A stretch of 53,687 bases of DNA, taken from contig JAODBH010000218.1 in assembly GCA_025463865.1 (NCBI GenBank), positions 1 to 53,687 on the forward strand, given 5' to 3'. Of this stretch, positions 1-10,862 are shown piece after piece. A program made the position numbers and the translations under genes. The notes under the pieces were generated by a model. It was not told the DNA's origin. It saw only the letters and a list, made by a program, of their open reading frames with translations, and did not search any database. Numbering within the stretch: position 1 is the stretch's first letter; the number at the start of each line of letters is the position of its first letter. The stretch comes from Actinomycetes bacterium (GTDB lineage Bacteria > Actinomycetota > Acidimicrobiia > IMCC26256 > Chersky-534).

Positions 1-1
1 G

Positions 2-1033
2 TCGGAGCTGGACGAGCGCAAGGCGGCGATCTTGCGGGCGATCGTGGAGGAGTTCGTGACCACGGCGCAGCCCGTGGGCTCCCAGACGATCGCCAAGACC
101 CGGGAGCTCGGGGTCTCGAGCGCCACCGTCCGCAACGAGATGACCATGCTCGAGCGCGACGGCTACATCGTCCAGCCGCACACATCGGCCGGGCGGGTCC
201 CCACCGACCTCGGTTACCGCTTCTTCGTCGACCACTTCATCCGCCCTGGTGCCCTCCCGCCGGCCCAGCGCCGGACCGTCGCCGACTTCTTCGGTCACGC
301 GCACACCGCGCTCGAAGATCTGCTCCACGAGACGAGCCAGCTCCTGGTCAAGCTCACCGACCATGCCTCGGTGGTCGTCGGGCCGCAGAAGGACACGGTC
401 CTCGTCCACAGCGTGCAGGTCGTCGCGGTCCAGCCCGACGTCGCCCTCGTGCTCGTCGTGCTGTCCAACGGCGACGTCGAGAAGCAGACCGTCCGGTGGA
501 CCGCACCGGAGGGAAGTGACGACCGGTCGGTCCAGGCCCGCGCGGCCAATCTGCTCACCGATGTCCTCTCCGGCCGTCCGCTCGCGCAGCTCACGGCCGA
601 CACCGCGCTCCCGGCGTCCGGGGATCGCGTGGTCGACGACCTCGCGACGCTGGCGTTGGCGAAGCTGGCCGAGACCGACCGGGCGGCAGGCCTCTACCCG
701 CTCTACGTCGGCGGAGCGAGCCGCGTCGCGAAGGACCAGGAGTCGTTCGCGACCACCGAGACCGCCACCCGGCTGCTCGAGCTGCTCGAGCACCAGGTCG
801 TGGTGGTGGCGCTCGTGCGCGACCTGCTCGACCAGGGGCTCACCATCTCCATCGGCTCGGAGAACGACCTCGAGGCGCTGCGTGACTGCTCGATCGTGCT
901 CGCGCCGTACGAGGTCGACGGCCTCACGCAGGGCACGATCGGTGTGCTCGGGCCCACCCGCATGGATTACCGCCGGGCGCTCGCAGCCGTCGCCGCGGTG
1001 TCCGAACAGCTGAACCGGCGGTTGTCCCCGTGA
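2..1033 (+). CDS. hrcA: Heat-inducible transcription repressor HrcA (5' end lies outside the window)
   Basis: Reading frame open from base 2 (SELDERKAAILRAIVEEFV...); winged-helix N-terminus VGSQTIAK...VSSATVRNEM, HTSAGRVPTDLGYRFFVD typical of HrcA; followed directly by dnaJ. Confidence 0.95.
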   Translation, partial: SELDERKAAILRAIVEEFVTTAQPVGSQTIAKTRELGVSSATVRNEMTMLERDGYIVQPHTSAGRVPTDLGYRFFVDHFIRPGALPPAQRRTVADFFGHAHTALEDLLHETSQLLVKLTDHASVVVGPQKDTVLVHSVQVVAVQPDVALVLVVLSNGDVEKQTVRWTAPEGSDDRSVQARAANLLTDVLSGRPLAQLTADTALPASGDRVVDDLATLALAKLAETDRAAGLYPLYVGGASRVAKDQESFATTETATRLLELLEHQVVVVALVRDLLDQGLTISIGSENDLEALRDCSIVLAPYEVDGLTQGTIGVLGPTRMDYRRALAAVAAVSEQLNRRLSP

Positions 1034-2145
1034 CCGAAGACTTCTACGAGCTGCTCGAGGTCGATCGCAGCGCGACGGGCGAGGAGATCAAGCGCTCCTA
1101 CCGCGCGCTCGCGCGGCAGTACCACCCCGACGCGAACCCCGGGGATCCCGAGGCCGAGAGCCGGTTCAAGGAGATCAGCGTCGCCTACGAGACGCTGCGC
1201 GACCCCGAGAAGCGTCGTCAGTACGACACCTTCGGGATCCAGGGGGTCGCGTCGGGAATGGGCGGCCAGCCGATGGACGGCTTCGGCATCAGCGACCTGT
1301 TCGACGCGTTCTTCGGCGGCGACCCGTTCGGCGGGCGCAGGGGCGCGACCGGCCCACCCCGGGGGATGGACGGCGAGGCGGGGATCGAGCTCACCCTGGA
1401 GGAGGCCGCGTTCGGCATCACCAAGCCGATCGACCTCCGGATGCCCGTCGAGTGCACGCGCTGCGAGGGGTCCGGGTGCGAACCGGGCACCTTCCCCAGC
1501 GAGTGCCCGACGTGCCACGGCTCGGGCGAGGTGCGCCAGATCCGGAAGTCGATCCTCGGCCAGATGGTCACCGTCGCGGCGTGCAACGACTGCGGCGGCA
1601 TGGGCAACCAGATCCACTCGCCCTGCATGGAGTGCCGCGGCGACGGGCGCGTCAGCGCCTCGCGCACCATCGACGTCGAGGTGCCCGCCGGAATCGACGA
1701 CGGCCAGCGGCTGCGGCTGCCCGGTCGCGGTCCCGCGGGCCCGCGCGGCGGCGTGCCCGGCGACCTCTACGTCGGCATCCACGTCCTCCCGCACCCCGAG
1801 TTCGAGCGCCAGGGCGACGACCTCGTGCAGGTGCGCCGCATCGGGTTCGCGCAGGCCGCGCTCGGCACCCAGCTCACGGTGGAGACCCTCGACGGTGAGG
1901 AGATGCTCGCGGTCCCGCCCGGCACCCAGGCCGGACGCATCTTCCGTCTGAAGCAGCGCGGGGTCTCGCGGTTGCGTTCGCGCGGACGCGGCGACCTGCT
2001 CGTGCGCGTCGACGTCGAGGTTCCGGAGAAGCTCAGCTCGGAGGAGGACGCGCTGCTCCGCCAGCTCGCGGAGCTCCGGGGCGAGGAAGTCGCGCCCGAG
2101 AAGGACCACAAGTTCTTCTCGCGCATCCGGTCCGCGTTCCAGTAG
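1030..2145 (+). CDS. dnaJ: Chaperone protein DnaJ
   Basis: J-domain (YHPDANP, HPD motif), four CxxCxGxG-type zinc motifs; 4-nt overlap with hrcA. Confidence 0.97.
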   Translation: MTEDFYELLEVDRSATGEEIKRSYRALARQYHPDANPGDPEAESRFKEISVAYETLRDPEKRRQYDTFGIQGVASGMGGQPMDGFGISDLFDAFFGGDPFGGRRGATGPPRGMDGEAGIELTLEEAAFGITKPIDLRMPVECTRCEGSGCEPGTFPSECPTCHGSGEVRQIRKSILGQMVTVAACNDCGGMGNQIHSPCMECRGDGRVSASRTIDVEVPAGIDDGQRLRLPGRGPAGPRGGVPGDLYVGIHVLPHPEFERQGDDLVQVRRIGFAQAALGTQLTVETLDGEEMLAVPPGTQAGRIFRLKQRGVSRLRSRGRGDLLVRVDVEVPEKLSSEEDALLRQLAELRGEEVAPEKDHKFFSRIRSAFQ

Positions 2146-2147
2146 CC

Positions 2148-2900
2148 GTGCTCTTCGATGGTTGGGCCGCCGACGTGCAGGCCGCGGCGCACGTGTTCGT
2201 GCGCGCGCTGGAGCCGGCGGTGGAGGTCTCCGGTGTCGACGGCCACCACCTCGAGCGCGTGCGGCGAGTGCGGGCCGGTGAACGCGTCACCGCGTCCGAC
2301 GGGGCTGGGAACTGGCGGCTCTACGAGGTGTCCGAGGCCGCGAACGCGCGCATCGCGCTCGTCGCGGTGCGGGCCGTCATGCACGAGCCCGTCCTCACGC
2401 CACCGCTCGCGGTCGCGTTCGCGCTGACGAAGCGCGAGAAGCCCGAGGTCGTCGTCCAGAAGCTCACCGAGCTCGGCGTCGATCGCATCCTGCCGGTGGT
2501 CGGGTCGCGCTCGGTGGTGCAGTGGGACGAGCGGAAGTCCGCCGCCGCGCTCGCCCGTTGGGATCGCGTGGCGCGGGAGGCGGCCATGCAGTGCCGTCGG
2601 TCGCGCCTGCCGACGATCGCCGACGTCGTCCCGCTGTCGGCGCTGGCCGGAACCTCCGGCCTGATCGTCGCGGACCGTGGCGCGAGCGAGTCGCCGACGG
2701 GGGTGCCGCTCGTCGGTCCCGACGGGTGGGTGGTCCTGGTCGGACCCGAAGGCGGCTTCTCGCCCGAGGAGCTCATCGGGCTCGACGAGGCCGGACCGGT
2801 CGCGCGCCTGGCCGTCGGGCCCCACGTGCTCCGGGCGGAGACGGCGGCGATCGCGGCCGCCTCGGTGCTCGCCGCGCAACGCACCGTGGGCGACGCATGA
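2148..2900 (+). CDS. rsmE: 16S rRNA (uracil(1498)-N(3))-methyltransferase RsmE
   Basis: HHLERVRRVRAGE N-terminus, LVGPEGGFSPEEL SPOUT motif; position after dnaJ. Confidence 0.92.
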   Translation: MLFDGWAADVQAAAHVFVRALEPAVEVSGVDGHHLERVRRVRAGERVTASDGAGNWRLYEVSEAANARIALVAVRAVMHEPVLTPPLAVAFALTKREKPEVVVQKLTELGVDRILPVVGSRSVVQWDERKSAAALARWDRVAREAAMQCRRSRLPTIADVVPLSALAGTSGLIVADRGASESPTGVPLVGPDGWVVLVGPEGGFSPEELIGLDEAGPVARLAVGPHVLRAETAAIAAASVLAAQRTVGDA

Positions 2901-3024
2901 CGGCGCTCCGTGAGGGAGCCCGCGCGTGGATCAGGGAGTGCAAGTGCCCAGGCCAGAGCACATCCGGGGGCGAACGCCCACATTTTGGTACTGTGCTCCC
3001 GGGGTTCGAGGCTATGGGGGCACT

Positions 3025-3516
3025 TTGACGGAGATCGGTGGTGTGCGCGTTGGCGATCGTCTTCGGGCGATCCGACGCCAGAAGGGTCTGTCGCTGCACG
3101 ATGTCGAAGCGCGCTCAGGCCTCGAGTTCAAGGCGTCCGTGCTCGGCGCGTACGAGCGGGGTGAGCGCGCCATCTCGGTGCCGCGCCTGCTCCGCCTGGC
3201 CGAGATCTACGACGTGCCGGCCGACCAGCTGCTGCCGCGTGACGTCGAGATCGAGATCAACCTCACCGACGGCGCGACCGGCGACTACGAGCACGGTTAC
3301 ACGATCGACCTGGTCCGCTTGCAGGGCAGCGCCGAGCCCGACGCCGCGGTCCTGTCGCGGTACGCGGCCACGATCCAGCTCCAGCGCCAGGACTTCAACG
3401 GCCGCCTGCTGACCATCCGTCGCGACGATCTGCGGGTCCTCGCCGCGGTTCTGGGCCGCAGCGTCGACGAGCTCGGTGCCCGCCTCGACCAGCTCGGGCT
3501 CCGGGCCCACGCCTAG
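3025..3516 (+). CDS. XRE-family regulator, BldD-like
   Basis: TTG start; RLRAIRRQKGLSLHDVEARSGLEFKASVLGAYERGERAISVPRLLRLAEIYDVPADQLLP matches BldD-type HTH. Confidence 0.8.
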   Translation: MTEIGGVRVGDRLRAIRRQKGLSLHDVEARSGLEFKASVLGAYERGERAISVPRLLRLAEIYDVPADQLLPRDVEIEINLTDGATGDYEHGYTIDLVRLQGSAEPDAAVLSRYAATIQLQRQDFNGRLLTIRRDDLRVLAAVLGRSVDELGARLDQLGLRAHA

Positions 3517-3577
3517 ATCCACCGGCGCCGGCAACCAGACGTCGCAGGTCCGGGGGCACGACTACCCTGGTCGGAAC

Positions 3578-4564
3578 GTGGCAACGCCGTCTCCCACCCA
3601 GGTCAAGATCCTCGTACCGGGCAACCACCTCATGGTCGGCCTGCTCGGCCAGCGCGATGAGCTCCTGCGCCTGATCGAGGATGCGTTCCCGGTCGCGATC
3701 CTGGTGCGCGGCAACGAGATCACGGTCAACGGGCCGCCGGTCGAGGCCGAGCGCGTCGGCCGGCTCTTCGAGGAGCTCGTCCTGCTGCTCGAGAAGGGTC
3801 ATACCCTCGACGCGGAGGGCGTCGGTCGCAGCATCACGATGCTGAAGGCCGACCAGCGCCCCACCGAGGTGCTGGCCACCGAGGTGCTGCGCGGCCGCAA
3901 GCCCGTGCGCCCGAAGACGGCCGGCCAGAAGCGCTACGTCGACGCGGTGCGCGAGAACGTCGTCACCTTCGGCATCGGTCCCGCCGGCACCGGCAAGAGC
4001 TATCTCGCGGTCGCGCTCGCGGTCCAGGCGCTGCAGGCGAAGGAGATCAACCGGATCATCCTCACCCGGCCCGCGGTCGAAGCGGGCGAGCGGCTCGGCT
4101 TCCTCCCGGGCGACATGCTGGCCAAGGTCGACCCCTACCTCCGCCCGCTCTACGACGCGCTCTACGACATGCTCGAGCCCGAGACCGTCCTGCGGCTCAT
4201 GGAGCGGGGAACCATCGAGGTCGCGCCGCTCGCCTACATGCGTGGCCGCACCCTCAACGACTCGTTCATCATCCTCGACGAGGCCCAGAACACCACGCCC
4301 GAGCAGATGAAGATGTTCCTCACCCGGCTCGGCTTCGGCTCGAAGGTGGTGGTCACCGGGGACGTGACCCAGATCGACCTCGTCGAAGGTCGGGGCCGCT
4401 CCGGGTTGCTCGCCGTGCGCAACGTCCTCGCCGGCATCCCGCAACTGGCGTTCGTGGAGCTCGACTCCTCCGACGTCGTCCGGCACAAGATGGTGCAGGA
4501 GATCGTCGACGCCTACGAGCGCCACGAGGCCGAGAAGGCCGAGCGGCTGGACGTCGGGTCGTGA
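3578..4564 (+). CDS. phoH: PhoH family ATPase
   Basis: [13 protein letters not shown] Walker [34 protein letters not shown] start supported by TACCCT 8 nt upstream. Confidence 0.93.
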   Translation: MATPSPTQVKILVPGNHLMVGLLGQRDELLRLIEDAFPVAILVRGNEITVNGPPVEAERVGRLFEELVLLLEKGHTLDAEGVGRSITMLKADQRPTEVLATEVLRGRKPVRPKTAGQKRYVDAVRENVVTFGIGPAGTGKSYLAVALAVQALQAKEINRIILTRPAVEAGERLGFLPGDMLAKVDPYLRPLYDALYDMLEPETVLRLMERGTIEVAPLAYMRGRTLNDSFIILDEAQNTTPEQMKMFLTRLGFGSKVVVTGDVTQIDLVEGRGRSGLLAVRNVLAGIPQLAFVELDSSDVVRHKMVQEIVDAYERHEAEKAERLDVGS

Positions 4565-5124
4565 GCGACTCCACCCCGAGCGACATCGACGAGGTCGTGG
4601 ACGACCCGCGGGTCGAGGTCTTCGGCGCCGACGAGCAGGTCGACCTGCCGGTCGACGTGCTGCGCTGGGTCGGCCTCGCGCGTCTGGTCCTCCGTGAGGA
4701 GCGGGTGCCGGGTGAAGCCGAGCTGTCGTTGATCTTCGTCGACGAGCAGGCCATCACCGATCTCAACGAGCGGTTCCTGGGCGGCAACGGTCCCACCGAC
4801 GTCCTCGCGTTCCCCATGGACGACGACGTCGTCCTCGGCGGCCGACAGCCCGACCAGGGCGGGCGCGGACCGGGCGCGCCCACCGAGCCCGGAGATCCGC
4901 CGTACCTCATCGGTGACGTCGTCATCTGCCCGAAGCGCGCGAGCGAGCAGGCCGAGGAGCACCGCAACTCGTTGGAGGAGGAGCTGGCGCTCCTGGTGGT
5001 GCACGGCGTGCTCCACCTCCTCAGCTACGACCACAGCGAGCAGGAGGAGACCGAGGCCATGCAGCGCCGCGAACGCGAGCTCCTTGCGAAGTTCGCCGAG
5101 TTCGAGCAGGGCAGGCCGACATGA
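4561..5124 (+). CDS. ybeY: Endoribonuclease YbeY
   Basis: [11 protein letters not shown] zinc motif (HGxLHLxGYDH-like); 4-nt overlap with phoH. Confidence 0.93.
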   Translation: MSDSTPSDIDEVVDDPRVEVFGADEQVDLPVDVLRWVGLARLVLREERVPGEAELSLIFVDEQAITDLNERFLGGNGPTDVLAFPMDDDVVLGGRQPDQGGRGPGAPTEPGDPPYLIGDVVICPKRASEQAEEHRNSLEEELALLVVHGVLHLLSYDHSEQEETEAMQRRERELLAKFAEFEQGRPT

Positions 5125-5200
5125 CCCCCGGTCATGAACGCGAGGCGCAACCCCCACCGCGGCGCGCGCTGACCCCCGCCTTCACACTGGGAGGCATCCG

Positions 5201-6508
5201 GTGACGACCAGTGACATCGTGATCGTCATCGTGGTGCCGATCCTCTTCGTCGGGTCGATCTTCCTCGCGCTGTCCGAGACCGCCTTCACCCGATCGAGCC
5301 GCATCCGCGCGCGCTCGATGGAGGAGGAGGGCGTCAAGAACGCGGGCAAGCTCGCCAAGCTGCTCGAGCGGCCCGAACGGACCCTCAACGTCGTCCTGCT
5401 GCTGGTCCTCGTGTCGCAGCTCACGTCGGCCACGCTCATCGGTGTCCTGCTCGAGAACCGCGGCGGCGTGTGGGGCATCATCATCGGCATCGTCGTGCAG
5501 ATCGTGGCGTTCTTCGTGATCGGCGAGGTCGCTCCGAAGACGTTCGCCGTGCAGCACTCCGACCGCGCCGCGTTGTTCGTCACACCGATGCTGTGGGCGC
5601 TCACGAGCTTCTACCCGCTGCGCATGCTCTCCAACGGGCTCATCGGCCTGGCCAACGTCGTCCTTCCCGGCAAGGGCATCAAACAGGGCCCGTTCGTCAC
5701 CGAGGACGAGATCCGCACCATGGCCGACGTCGCGGCCGAGGACGACGCGATCGAGAGTGAGGAGCGCCGGCTCATCCACTCGATCTTCGAGTTCGGCGAC
5801 ACGATCGTGCGCGAGGTGATGATGCCGCGCACCGACATGGTCGCGGTCGAAGCCGACTCCACCGTCGACGACGCGATCAACACCGCCATCGAGGCCGGCT
5901 ACTCACGCCTGCCCGCCTACGAGGACACGACCGACCACATCGTCGGGCTCGTCTACCTCAAGGACCTCGTGCGGGAGGCGCGCGAGAACGACGGCAGCGC
6001 GCGGCCGGTCCGGTCGGTGCTCCGCCCCGCGGTGTTCGTCCCCGAGGGCAAGCGCGTGTCGGAGCTGCTGCAGGAGATGCGCACCGAGCGGTTCCACCTC
6101 GCGGTCGTGATGGACGAGTACGAGGGAACCGCCGGGATCGTCACGATGGAAGACCTGATCGAGGAGATCGTCGGCGAGATCACCGACGAGTACGACGTCG
6201 AGGAGCCGACCATCGAGGAGCTGCCCGACGGCACCCTGCGGGCCCCGGGGCGCACCCCGATCGACGACATCGCCGACCGCTTCGGCCGCGAGTTCCCCGA
6301 CCTCGAGTGGGACACGGTCGGCGGTCTCGTGTTCAACACCCTCGGCCACGTGCCCAAGGAGGGCGAGACGGTCGAGTTCGAAGGTCTGCGCTTCCGGGCC
6401 GAGCGGGTGACCGGCAACCGGATCGTCTCGGTCCTGATCGAGGTCACCGAAGCCCCGGAATCGGCGGCACCCCGCGTCGCCGACGGCAGCGCCCCGGCCT
6501 CACCGTGA
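5201..6508 (+). CDS. CNNM/CorC-HlyC family CBS-domain transporter
   Basis: N-terminal CNNM TM domain (SETAFTRSSRIRARSMEEEG), two CBS domains, C-terminal transporter-associated domain. Confidence 0.9.
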   Translation: MTTSDIVIVIVVPILFVGSIFLALSETAFTRSSRIRARSMEEEGVKNAGKLAKLLERPERTLNVVLLLVLVSQLTSATLIGVLLENRGGVWGIIIGIVVQIVAFFVIGEVAPKTFAVQHSDRAALFVTPMLWALTSFYPLRMLSNGLIGLANVVLPGKGIKQGPFVTEDEIRTMADVAAEDDAIESEERRLIHSIFEFGDTIVREVMMPRTDMVAVEADSTVDDAINTAIEAGYSRLPAYEDTTDHIVGLVYLKDLVREARENDGSARPVRSVLRPAVFVPEGKRVSELLQEMRTERFHLAVVMDEYEGTAGIVTMEDLIEEIVGEITDEYDVEEPTIEELPDGTLRAPGRTPIDDIADRFGREFPDLEWDTVGGLVFNTLGHVPKEGETVEFEGLRFRAERVTGNRIVSVLIEVTEAPESAAPRVADGSAPASP

Positions 6509-7503
6509 CGACCCCCGAAGACCGGTCGCGCGTGGAGTCGTCACCCGAGGAGCGGTCCGAGGAGCTGCGGACCGCGGAGTCGGAGCTCGCGCCGATGGGC
6601 GCCACCGGGTTCCGTTCCGGCTTCGCCACGCTGGTCGGCCGGCCGAACGTGGGCAAGAGCACGCTGATGAACCGGATCGTGGGGGCCAAGGTCTCGATCG
6701 TCTCCGACCGCCCACAGACGACGCGGAACGAGATCCGCGGCGTGCACACCACCGACCAGAGTCAGATCGTCTTCCTCGACACGCCGGGGATCCACCGGCC
6801 GCGCACGCTGCTGGGTGAGCGCACCAACTCGCGCGCGCTCGGCACGCTCGGCGAGGTCGACGTCGTGTGCCTGCTCGTCGAGGCGAACGCGCCCATCGCC
6901 GCCGGCGACCGCTACATCGCCGAGCTCGTGACCGCGGTGTCGACCCCGAAGATCCTGGTGATCAACAAGGTCGACCTCGCGTCGGGCGACCAGGTGCTCG
7001 AGCACCTCATCGTCGCGGCCGCCGAGCTCGGCGACTTCGACGCCTACGTCCCGTTGTCGGGCAAGACGGGGGAGGGGATCGACGCGTTGCTCGGCGAGAT
7101 CGGCTCCCGTCTCCCCGAAGGGCCCGTCTACTACCCGGACGGCATGATCTCCGACCAACCCGAGACGTTCCTCGCCGCGGAGCTCGTGCGCGAGAAGCTG
7201 CTCGCGGTCACCCGCGACGAGCTGCCGCACTCCATCACCGTGAGCGTCGAGGAGCTCGAGCCGGTCGAGGGGGAGAACCCGCCCGACGACCTGATCCGAT
7301 TGCGGGCCACCATCCGCGTCGAGCGCGATTCGCAGAAGGGGATCGTGATCGGCAAGGGCGGATCGGTGTTGAAAACCGCGGCGACCGCGGCCCGCATCGA
7401 GCTCGAGCAGCTCCTCGGCCTGCGGGTCTGGCTGGAGACGCGGGTCAAGGTCGACGCCGACTGGCAGCGCCGCCCAGGCTCGCTCGATCGCCTCGGCTAC
7501 TAG
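6505..7503 (+). CDS. era: GTPase Era
   Basis: GRPNVGKSTLMNRIVGAKVSIVSDRPQTTRN, DTPGIH, NKVD; C-terminal KH domain GIVIGKGG. Confidence 0.97.
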   Translation: MTTPEDRSRVESSPEERSEELRTAESELAPMGATGFRSGFATLVGRPNVGKSTLMNRIVGAKVSIVSDRPQTTRNEIRGVHTTDQSQIVFLDTPGIHRPRTLLGERTNSRALGTLGEVDVVCLLVEANAPIAAGDRYIAELVTAVSTPKILVINKVDLASGDQVLEHLIVAAAELGDFDAYVPLSGKTGEGIDALLGEIGSRLPEGPVYYPDGMISDQPETFLAAELVREKLLAVTRDELPHSITVSVEELEPVEGENPPDDLIRLRATIRVERDSQKGIVIGKGGSVLKTAATAARIELEQLLGLRVWLETRVKVDADWQRRPGSLDRLGY

Positions 7504-7684
7504 GTCCGCGCGCGGCGCCCGCGAGCCTGATATGCAGGCCCGCCGGTCCCGCGGATCGGGTTCCGAATCGGGCGTCCTACAAGTTGCCGCCCGGCAGATG
7601 TCCGACGGTAGAGTGCCGTCGACGTCCGGGCGCCACACGGTGTCGGCTGCATCCACCCACCCACTGAAGCCACCGAGAGGGGAC

Positions 7685-8920
7685 ATGGCGAGCTTCAAGA
7701 CCAAGTGGAGGCGGTGGGCTACGGCCGCCGCAGTACTCGTGGCGGCGGTCGCCTTCGCGGGATGCACCAACAACAACGGTCAGAACTCGTTGCACCCGAA
7801 GGGCACCGAATCGCGGCGCATCCTGTCGCTGTTCACGCCGGTCTTCTGGATCGCGGTGGTCGTCGGTGTCTGCGTGCTCACCGCCGTCGTCGTCTTCGCG
7901 CTCAAGTTCCGCGAGCGGCCCGGCAACACGAACCCGAAGCAGATCCACGGCAGCACGCCGCTCGAGATCGGCTGGACCATCGTGCCGGCCCTGATCCTCG
8001 TGGTGGTCGCCGTGTTCACGATCAAGACGATCTTCCAGATGGACCGCACGCTGAAGAACCCGCTCGAGGTGCAGGCCGTCGGCAAGCAGTGGTGGTGGCA
8101 GTTCAACACCACCACCCATCCCTACAAGGTGACCGCGGCCGACGGCACCGTGACGACCGCCACCCAGATCGTGACCGCCGACGAGGTGCACATCCCCGTC
8201 GGCAAGAGCGTGCAGATCAACGCCCAGGCCTGCGACAAGGCGTTCGACGCGAAGGGCAAGCAGACCGGGCTCACCAACTGCAACGTCATCCACTCGTTCT
8301 GGGTCCCCGAGCTCAACGGCAAGGCCGACGCCGTGCCCGGTCGCGACCACAAGTGGATCATCGAGGCCGACCAGCCCGGCACCTATCTCGGTCAATGCGC
8401 CGAGTACTGCGGGCTGTCCCACGCCAACATGCGCTTCCGCGTCATCGCCGAGTCGCCCGCCGACTACGACAAATGGGTCGCGCAGCAGCAGCAGGGCCCC
8501 GCGCAGGCGCTGCTCGCCGCCGACAACAAGGCGGCCGGCAACGTGCAGAACCTGATCGTCAACACGTTCGGCTGCGTCAGCTGCCATGTGCTCGACAACC
8601 CGAGCAAGTACGCGTTCGGGCCCAACCTCACCCACCTCGCGAGTCGCACCACGTTCGCCAGCGGCTGGTTCGACCTCTACGCCCGCGACAAGAACGGCAA
8701 CCCGATCTTCTCCAAGCCGAACACGCAGAAGCTCGCCGACTGGATCTACGACGCGCCGGGCCAGCTGCCGATGGAGAGCAAGGACTGCCGCCTGCCGGCC
8801 GGGCCGAACGCACCCTGTGCCGGCATGCCGTCGTTCTCGCAGAACACGCCCAAGGGTCAGGCGACGATGACCAAGGCCGAGGCGATGCAGATCGCCAAGT
8901 ACCTTTTGGATCAGAAGTGA
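7685..8920 (+). CDS. ctaC: Cytochrome c oxidase subunit II with fused cytochrome c domain (caa3 type)
   Basis: Lipobox-like AFAGCTNN; CuA motif CAEYCGLSHANM; heme c motif CVSCH. Confidence 0.95.
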   Translation: MASFKTKWRRWATAAAVLVAAVAFAGCTNNNGQNSLHPKGTESRRILSLFTPVFWIAVVVGVCVLTAVVVFALKFRERPGNTNPKQIHGSTPLEIGWTIVPALILVVVAVFTIKTIFQMDRTLKNPLEVQAVGKQWWWQFNTTTHPYKVTAADGTVTTATQIVTADEVHIPVGKSVQINAQACDKAFDAKGKQTGLTNCNVIHSFWVPELNGKADAVPGRDHKWIIEADQPGTYLGQCAEYCGLSHANMRFRVIAESPADYDKWVAQQQQGPAQALLAADNKAAGNVQNLIVNTFGCVSCHVLDNPSKYAFGPNLTHLASRTTFASGWFDLYARDKNGNPIFSKPNTQKLADWIYDAPGQLPMESKDCRLPAGPNAPCAGMPSFSQNTPKGQATMTKAEAMQIAKYLLDQK

Positions 8921-8936
8921 GCACGGGAGCACGCCC

Positions 8937-10862
8937 ATGACCACCGTGTCCGACGCGATCCCCGAGGTCCAGGAGTCGCACCGGCGCGTCGACCTGCTGC
9001 AGCGCCCGGCGAAGTCGACGGGTTGGTGGAGCTGGTTCACGACCGTCGACCACAAGAAGATCGGCATCCTCTACGCGGCCACGTCGTTCGCGTTCCTGGT
9101 CATCGGCGGCATCGAGGCGCTGCTCATCCGCCTGCAGCTCGCGGGGCCGAACGGCAAGGTCCTCACCGCGGCGATGTACAACCAGCTCTTCACCATGCAC
9201 GGCACCACGATGGTGTTCCTCATGGGAATGCCGATGGCCGTCGCCTTCGGCAACTACCTGATCCCGCTCATGATCGGCGCCCGGGACGTCGCGTTCCCGC
9301 GGCTCAACATGTTCGGGTACTGGGTGTTCCTCGTCGGCGGCCTCTTCATCTACTCGTCGTTCCTGCCGTGGAACGGTGGCGCGCCGAACGCGGGTTGGTT
9401 CGGCTACACGCCGCTCTCGAGCGCGCCGATCGGCAACGGGTTCCTGCCGGGCCACGGCGCCGACTTCTGGGCCGTCGGTCTCGTGATGCTCGGCATCGGG
9501 TCCACCACGTCCGCGATCAACTTCATCGTCACCGTGCTCAACATGCGCGCGCCGGGGATGACGTTCCTGCGGATGCCCGTGTTCGTGTGGATGATGCTCG
9601 TGACCGCGTTCCTCACGCTGTTCGCGATCCCCGTCGTCACCGGCGCGCTGATCATGGTCTACATGGACCGCAACTGGGGTTCGAACTTCTTCAACGCGGC
9701 CATCGGTGGCGATCCGCTGCTCTATCAACACCTGTTCTGGATCTTCGGCCATCCCGAGGTGTACATCCTCATCCTCCCGGCGATGGGCATCATCTCGGAG
9801 ATCCTGCCGGTGTTCTCCCGCAAGCCGCTGTTCGGCTACACGGTCGTGGTGTTCTCCGGCATCGCCATCGGCTTCATGGGTTGGGGCGTGTGGGCCCACC
9901 ACATGTTCGCCACCGGCCTGGGGCCGATCGCGGTGTCCGCGTTCGGGCTCTCCACCATGCTCATCGCGGTCCCGACGGGCGTGAAGATCTTCAACTGGCT
10001 GGGCACGGTGTGGGGCGGCGCGTTGCGGCTCAACACCCCGATGCTGTTCGCGCTCGGGTTCATCGCCATGTTCACGATCGGTGGGCTCTCGGGCGTGCTC
10101 CACTCGGTGGTCCCGGCCGACACCCAGCAGACCGACACCTACTTCGTCGTCGCCCACTTCCACTACGTGCTCTTCGGCGGCACCGTGTTCGGCTTCTTCG
10201 GCGGGGTCTTCTACTGGTTCCCGAAGGTCTACGGCCGGATGATGAACGACCGGCTCGGCAAGTGGACCTTCTGGATCCTCCTCGTCGGCTTCAACCTGAC
10301 CTTCTTCCCGATGCACATCCTCGGGCTCGAGGGTCAGCCCCGGCGCACCTACCGCTACGGCGCCGGGCTCGGCTGGGACCTGATGAACCGGATCGCGTCG
10401 GTCGGAGCGTTCATCATCGCCCTCGGCGTCCTGCTCCTCCTGATCAACCTGTGGGTGAGTCGCAAGCACGGGCAGCTGGCCGGTGACGACCCGTGGGACG
10501 GGCGCACGCTCGAGTGGTCGACCCCGTCGCCGCCACCGGAGTACAACTTCGCCGAGGTCCCCGAGGTCGAGGCCCGTGACGACTTCTGGCACCGCAAGTA
10601 CACCGAGGACGACCGCGGCCTGCTGGTCCGGCTCCCGAGCGGTGCGGCCGAGTCGACCGGGCCGGCCGACGCCGAGGCCGCGCACCACATCCACCTGCCG
10701 TCGCCTTCGTACTACCCGCTCGTGCTGTCGCTCGGCCTACCGATCCTCGGCTACGCCGCGGTCTACCACGCGCTGTGGCTCGGCATCATCGGCGCGATCG
10801 TGCTGACGTTCGGTGCGTACGCCTGGGCCATCGAGCCCCCGACCGCGGAGGAGCCCCGATGA
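8937..10862 (+). CDS. ctaD: Cytochrome c oxidase subunit I
   Basis: WIFGHPEVYILILPAMG, HDTYFVVAHFHYV-type motifs; extra C-terminal TM segment after residue ~590. Confidence 0.97.
   Translation: MTTVSDAIPEVQESHRRVDLLQRPAKSTGWWSWFTTVDHKKIGILYAATSFAFLVIGGIEALLIRLQLAGPNGKVLTAAMYNQLFTMHGTTMVFLMGMPMAVAFGNYLIPLMIGARDVAFPRLNMFGYWVFLVGGLFIYSSFLPWNGGAPNAGWFGYTPLSSAPIGNGFLPGHGADFWAVGLVMLGIGSTTSAINFIVTVLNMRAPGMTFLRMPVFVWMMLVTAFLTLFAIPVVTGALIMVYMDRNWGSNFFNAAIGGDPLLYQHLFWIFGHPEVYILILPAMGIISEILPVFSRKPLFGYTVVVFSGIAIGFMGWGVWAHHMFATGLGPIAVSAFGLSTMLIAVPTGVKIFNWLGTVWGGALRLNTPMLFALGFIAMFTIGGLSGVLHSVVPADTQQTDTYFVVAHFHYVLFGGTVFGFFGGVFYWFPKVYGRMMNDRLGKWTFWILLVGFNLTFFPMHILGLEGQPRRTYRYGAGLGWDLMNRIASVGAFIIALGVLLLLINLWVSRKHGQLAGDDPWDGRTLEWSTPSPPPEYNFAEVPEVEARDDFWHRKYTEDDRGLLVRLPSGAAESTGPADAEAAHHIHLPSPSYYPLVLSLGLPILGYAAVYHALWLGIIGAIVLTFGAYAWAIEPPTAEEPR

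Noticed and set aside
2968-2979. GGGCGAACGCCC followed by TTTT upstream of the BldD-like gene as intrinsic terminator of rsmE
   Set aside because: Stem only 4-5 bp and the T-run is separated; may be chance or part of the promoter, too weak to call.
7525-7539. GCCTG-ATATG-CAGGC after era as terminator
   Set aside because: Only 5-bp arms, no supporting context.
8628-10694. 688-aa minus-strand ORF
   Set aside because: Antisense to ctaC/ctaD, very rich in Arg/Asp/Glu/His; no domain.
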